In this document: positions 59,797 through 64,000 of the stretch, one piece after another
Position numbering within the stretch: position 1 is the stretch's first letter
How the letters are laid out: each line of letters starts with the position of its first letter
From: Hypomyces perniciosus
Taxonomy: Eukaryota; Ascomycota; Sordariomycetes; Hypocreales; Hypocreaceae
Assembly (NCBI GenBank): GCA_008477525.1
Contig: SPDT01000013.1
Coordinates: forward strand, 1,039,501 to 1,103,500
Direction: 5' to 3'
Length of the DNA stretch: 64,000 bases
Translations under genes and position numbers: made by a program
The notes under the pieces: generated by a model
Told to the model about the DNA's origin: nothing
The model's input: only the letters and a program-made list of their open reading frames with translations
The model's database searches: none

Positions 59797-60237
59797 TTAG
59801 CAGCAGCACTCGTAGCAGCAGAGGCCCGCGCACAAGCCGCAGCAGATGGTCTGTCTTGTTAGCTGAAGCAAGTTCGGATGCGATGTTGTTGGTAGAACTT
59901 ACGCCACCGCCGGGGCCACTGTCATCCTCACCACCTCGGAGACCTATAGAGGGCTCGCTGTCCGTCGTCATGGGCTGCACTGGACGCTATAGATCAGGGC
60001 AATTAGCCATATAATACAGCCTGCAACAATTCTCTTAAAGGCTTATGGGAGATATATTTCTGCTTTTCAATTCGTGCGATAGTAATATATTGTTAAGGGG
60101 ATTGTGACGTGGTGGTCTAGAGGCGGGCGGATGCTTCAGACTTAATAACGTACAGGCTGATCAGCACTGGCTCGCGGAGCCGGAACTGTTGCTTGAGTGG
60201 ACTCCTGGGGAATCTCGTGCGGCTGGGAAGTAGGCAT
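59797..60237 (-). CDS. 73-aa protein with a cysteine-rich (CYSTM-like) C-terminal tail
   Basis: Three tiny exons: 60237-60154 (84 nt), 59986-59903 (84 nt) and 59850-59797 (54 nt). Introns are 167 bp (GTACGT...CTATAG) and 52 bp (GTAAGT...GACAG, branch GCTAAC). All junctions are phase 0 and the total is exactly 74 codons with TAA. The protein has a polar, Pro/Gln/Thr-rich N-terminus (MPTSQPHEIPQESTQ), an acidic Gly-rich middle (LRGGEDDSGPGGG), and the tail TICCGLCAGLCCYECCC with nine cysteines. A polar N-part ending in a Cys-rich hydrophobic tail is the layout of CYSTM-type tail-anchored, probably palmitoylated membrane proteins linked with stress tolerance. Family knowledge is general; the exact role is unknown. 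The acceptor of intron 1 could also be GTGCAG, nine to twelve bases downstream. Confidence 0.75.
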
Positions 60238-61434
60238 TGTAGGCGGGTCGTGGTGGAAAATAACGAAACAATCAGTTTAACAGGGCTAGTTCAAGAGATG
60301 AGACGGCAAAGTCGATGAACGAAAATCTTTGGTGAAGGGTAAAAAAAGGGTGAACTGAAAGCAGGCATGTAAGAGGACGGGCGATTTATAAGTTTCGGCA
60401 TAGCGGAGCTAAGCCTTAATACGACGGTGCCATGCTACTCATCGTGGACACCTCGCGATCAGCTGCGCTACATTGGCATAGCCATTGCTGACCTTCTGCA
60501 GTTTTATGACATGACTTTGGCGCATTGCAACTATATGACTCAGGTCGATTGCAAGTGCTAAGAGCGCAGTCGGTTCGTCTTTACGCCTCCGGACAAGATG
60601 AGTACAAGATCGTGATGCATAACGGCTGCTCGGAAAAACAGGACAGCTTTATTGGAGGTCTTGCAACTGTCCGATAACATCAGTCTCGTTAGATTAACTC
60701 TTCGTTTCGTTTGCATTTTTATTCAATGTTAATTTTACTTTCATTAGTGGCTTAGCCTAGCACCACCATCCATAAACCCACAATACGGCCCGAATGTTCA
60801 ATGCCGTGTAGCTGATGATTGATTCATTGTCGTTCAAGTCGGGTATGGCCGCTAATTGAATCAGTCCTCTGCCATTTCGGTACTTCCTTCTCCATGAGGG
60901 GACGTTAGTCAAATCCATTGTTGTAGAACATAACTCCTAGCCGCTCGCTGTTGCAAGCGTCTGGTGCGGATGGTTTAACCAAAAGTCCTGGCCCGGTAAT
61001 CTACAGAGGAGACAGCAGCGAGGGCATTACGATCGGCTTATATCTAACTGCTGCTAGCCATCAATAGCATTAATAGAGACTTGTAATAACTGCGATGGCA
61101 GCCGTAGTATTAATGTAATATCCAGAGTTATTCGTAAGGGATAACCTGAAGGTTAGGTTTATGTTAATGGAGACAAGAGGGCGCTAGTTATGGGGCTAAT
61201 AGCTTTGATAATCACTATCATAAGCTCGTACTGGAATGAGATTTCAGAAAGCTGAAGACATGAGCGCAATAGCTCTTCGCTGACGGCTGGCTCTTGCTAA
61301 GAAAGATATGGAAGAGGAAAGATTATGAAGCTATTCAGTTTCAAGTCAATCCGTAGTGAAGACTACCAATCCACTCACCCGCGCTAGGCGACAGTTCGAC
61401 TTAAAGCTAGAAAATCAAGACGACCCTGACCACA
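60238..61434. other. Intergenic region
   Basis: About 1.2 kb upstream of the Cys-tail gene, including its promoter. No coding frame, repeat or RNA gene that I can support. Confidence 0.4.
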
Positions 61435-61778
61435 TGGTCACGACCCTGGGTACATACCACGGAGGAATGACGGACCGACCAACCAATAAGGAAAAAGATC
61501 ACTTGAATCACGAACGTGAGCCAAGGTGATCCAACACCACCATGAGCTACAAGTGATCCAAGTACACTCACTATATATCTCCTTTATATATAAGACTGGA
61601 TAAGTCACGATCGTTAGTATAGTTACTTAGACAGTCGTTAACAATTACATTCACCAGAACCGCCTGTTCTACAGAATTGTGACTACCTTACCCTGCTCAG
61701 TATTCATCCCTAACCTCTCTGTCAACATAACCCCACGAACCTCGGTTTATCCCTTGAGAATCAACCCGGATCGTCACA
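61435..61778 (+). repeat. LTR-like sequence, unpaired
   Basis: Begins TGGTCACGACCCTGGG, has a TATATATAAGAC promoter-like box near 61590, and ends CCGGATCGTCACA, followed by TTTTCCCGATCC, the style of gypsy LTR/primer-site junctions. No second copy lies in the window and no target duplication is visible, so this is a tentative call. Confidence 0.4.
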
Positions 61779-63002
61779 AATTTTCCCGATCCTTGTTCAG
61801 GACCCTCGTGTGTGACAACTGACGCAGACTTACCTTTTCATCACCAGCAGTTCGGAATTCGTCCGGCAGGATCACGAATTCACTGATGAGGGCCAGCAAA
61901 GGGAAAAGGGGGCGCTGGGCAGTGCTCAGCAGCAGTGCAGGTCAATTCGGTGCAAGGGGCTGCGCCTCGCTGGGTGGTGGGGAGTGTCAACGAAGAGTGG
62001 AGGATGGCCGCCAGTGAATATACACTCAATTGGGCCAATAACCCCAATGGGGACAAAGGACGGGTTAGGTTGGGAGCAAATGCTAGCTAGTGATAACTCT
62101 TCTAAACTCTGCGAATGCCCCTACGCAAAGGCGTTCCTAGCAGCACCACGTGAAGGTAAGAGTCGTCGCCGGCCTATTGGCTAATTCGGGGTATTGGTTC
62201 CATATATTAACCGCCTCCTATACTAGTTCCCTGCTAAGCAACAAAGGAACACTTTGAAACCCACCCGACACACGACTGCGAAATCGAGCCTACAATGATA
62301 GACTTATAAGATTGTGGAGTAGGATACATTGGAGTGCTTTTGGGCTGCTCTGTTGGAGGAGGAAGAAAACGCGCTGGCCGAGCGACAGGACGTGTAAAAG
62401 GTATAGCGGAGCAAACGATTAAGGAGCGGTGCTCTTAAGCCCGCATAGAGAACAAGGAGGCCCCTTAGTTAGTCGCGAGACACAGTTGGCCTTGCAAGGG
62501 GAGATTTTGCAAGGTGATACAAAACAGATCCGACAATCTGCAGAGCGCAGCATATTGGAGGCGACGGAAGACTAGGTGGGCGGACTGCAGTTGTGACACT
62601 TTCTACATTGCTTGAGAGGATGGACGCGCGTGTCGATCTACTGAGAGGATTAGATCTTGAAGATGGCCATCGAGAACGACATATCCAAGCTTAAGGAGGG
62701 AACTGGTCACTAATAATAGTATTCAATTAAATCACTGGCAAGTGACTGTTTTGGAGATGTTAACTAATTAATCTATGAAGAAGACTGGTATGGAATATCT
62801 TTATCGATTTATGTTTAGGAGCGTTAAGAGTTCTTGCCCAAAACCATCGCGAGTGCGCTGACAACAGCAGCCAACGCCAACAGCAGCACCTGCACCAGCA
62901 CTTACAGCGGATGAATCCTAGCCTCTAATTGGCTGATACCTCTGCTCTAACCATTTTAGATTTAATTAAATATGGCTTTCAGAAAAGTGCTTAAAAGCAT
63001 AA
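61779..63002. other. Possible decayed gag region and unassigned sequence
   Basis: After the LTR-like sequence, 62340-62700 contains pieces rich in Glu, Arg and Leu (LLERMDARVDLLRGLDLEDG) that could come from a gag coiled coil. Frames are short and no zinc knuckle is visible, so this is only a suggestion. Confidence 0.25.
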
Positions 63003-63230
63003 CTACCCCTGCATCCTCTGCTGGTTGCCGAGTTTGCCCCTCGCAGCGCCGTCCAACCACTTCTCATGGTCAATGAAGCGGATGCACGCGCTGGGGTTGT
63101 CGACATGAACCCATTCATCGGCCGCCCCTAACTGTCGCGAGACGCTTCAAGTTCTTTCAAGGCTATTTGTGTAGTACTCCTGAAGCCAAGTTCAACATCA
63201 TCCGCGTGGAGCTCTGAGCGGTGTTTCTAG
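63003..63230 (-). pseudogene. Unidentified coding remnant
   Basis: Minus-strand reading gives RQLGAADEWVHVDNPSACIR, then FIDHEKWLDGAARGKLGNQQ (about 63130-63003), preceded in a shifted frame by ELHADDVELGFRSTTQIALK. The two parts would form one protein after correcting a frameshift near 63130. Family not recognised. Confidence 0.35.
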
Positions 63231-63409
63231 CTAGTCAAATGATCTGTTTGTGCAGGGGGGAAGCGGGCGTTCGTCTAGGGCTCGCCGATTGCATTTCGCA
63301 GCCGAGTATCGGAGTCCCTGTTTCGAGGTCTCCTGCAGGCCTTGATTGTTGATCAGGTTCCGATTCGTCTTTTGTAGAGCTCAGCGCAAGATTTGGCTCC
63401 CTGTTTGTA

Positions 63410-64000
63410 TAAATACTATAAAAACCTATTGGAAGTGCTGTAATGATATTAAAGGAAATACTATAATTATTAAAGAAAACCTATTAATAAAGACTTAAAG
63501 AAAACTCTTTTAAGCTTATAACCTATTAAAATAATAAGGTTATACTAAACCATATTTAAGTATAGCTTTTAAAAAGCCGCATTTAATACAGTAATAAAGA
63601 AATAATTAAAAGTTTACTAAATAAATAAGAAAATAAACAATAAAATTATATTTAATTTAATAGCTAAAAGGCTATAGAATATTTAATATATATATAGCTA
63701 TTATAGAAGTAATTGTAAAATCATGCTTTATCTTTTATAATAGTCCTTTAACTTAATAATAAATATATAGTAGTAAAATTAAGTTTATAGCTGTATTCCT
63801 ATTTTCCGCAAAATTCGTTTATATATAAAATTATTTAAATTAACTTACAGCTATACAAATGGGAAACTATTTTAGTTAAATTTCTGACAATGCCTATTAT
63901 AAGTATTATATTAAGTCTAGGGTAGGCGGGGAAGCTGGTTTTAGTTTAATTATTATTGTTAAAGATAAAAGAGAATTCCTGACTTTTACCAAAGTTCCTC
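63410..64000. repeat. Second AT-rich block with decayed repeat B, copy 3
   Basis: Sharp change to AT-rich sequence at about 63410, continuing to the window end. 63888-64000 aligns with 47390-47740 and 47990-48340 but is the least mutated copy; it reads GEAGFSLIIIVKDKREFLTF then TKVP in one open frame. Confidence 0.6.

Overview
The window looks like a repeat-rich accessory (subtelomeric or pericentromeric) piece of a filamentous ascomycete chromosome, probably from the Aspergillus/Penicillium group. The reasons are short GT-AG introns of about 45-85 bp with CTAAC/CTGAC branch points, many Pezizomycotina-type gene families (MFS pumps, fungal transcription-factor domain, aristolochene-synthase-like terpene cyclase, FAD amine oxidases), and extreme C-to-T/G-to-A decay of transposons that looks like repeat-induced point mutation (RIP). 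The organism assignment is inference from family resemblance; no rRNA or marker gene is present.

Layout. 1-3000: two decayed transporters, a CLC chloride channel tail (minus) and a DHA1 MFS pump (plus). 3261-5294: a DHA2 MFS transporter (minus) that can be spliced into a 602-aa frame. 6102-8077: a fungal transcription-factor-domain gene, partly disrupted. 9225-9617: an intact, intronless cupin gene with a bacterial-style secretion signal, a good candidate for horizontal transfer. 10194-12133: a metallo-beta-lactamase-fold gene broken by one frameshift and two stops. 12864-13623: a broken P-loop GTPase. 14897-16325: an intact three-exon secreted/single-TM cell-surface protein. 18300-18854: an intact small secreted protein. 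16433-24743: two solo LTRs of one family and a 127-bp inverted-repeat element in otherwise empty DNA. 25088-26226: an aristolochene-synthase-like gene whose only visible defect is one TAA.

27471-49640 is a very AT-rich block, about 22 kb, with no intact genes. It holds nested LTR retrotransposons: an outer Ty3/gypsy-type element (LTRs 30395-30796 and 46515-46914), an inner Ty3/gypsy chromovirus (34553-39965, with 5-bp target duplication and a C-terminal chromodomain), and a solo LTR of the inner family on the opposite strand (30148-30372). All internal coding regions are destroyed, but zinc knuckle, protease, RT, RNase H, integrase and chromodomain signatures can still be read through the stops.

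49660-52650 holds broken remnants: a large protein resembling subtelomeric helicase-associated proteins, a sacsin/HSP90-like ATPase with a TAA in its conserved N box, and a short possible recombinase-like piece. 53384-60237 is the healthiest part: two intact FAD amine/polyamine oxidases (one single-exon and secreted, one three-exon and intracellular), an 808-bp element with 24-bp inverted repeats and TTA duplication between them, and a 73-aa cysteine-tailed protein encoded by three tiny exons. The last 3.5 kb has another LTR-like sequence and a second AT-rich decayed block, which shares a repeat with the main block.

Functionally there is no coherent pathway or operon. The theme is decay around transposons, with a few intact genes (cupin, surface protein, secreted protein, two amine oxidases, Cys-tail protein, probably one MFS pump). 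I found no CRISPR array, rRNA or tRNA.
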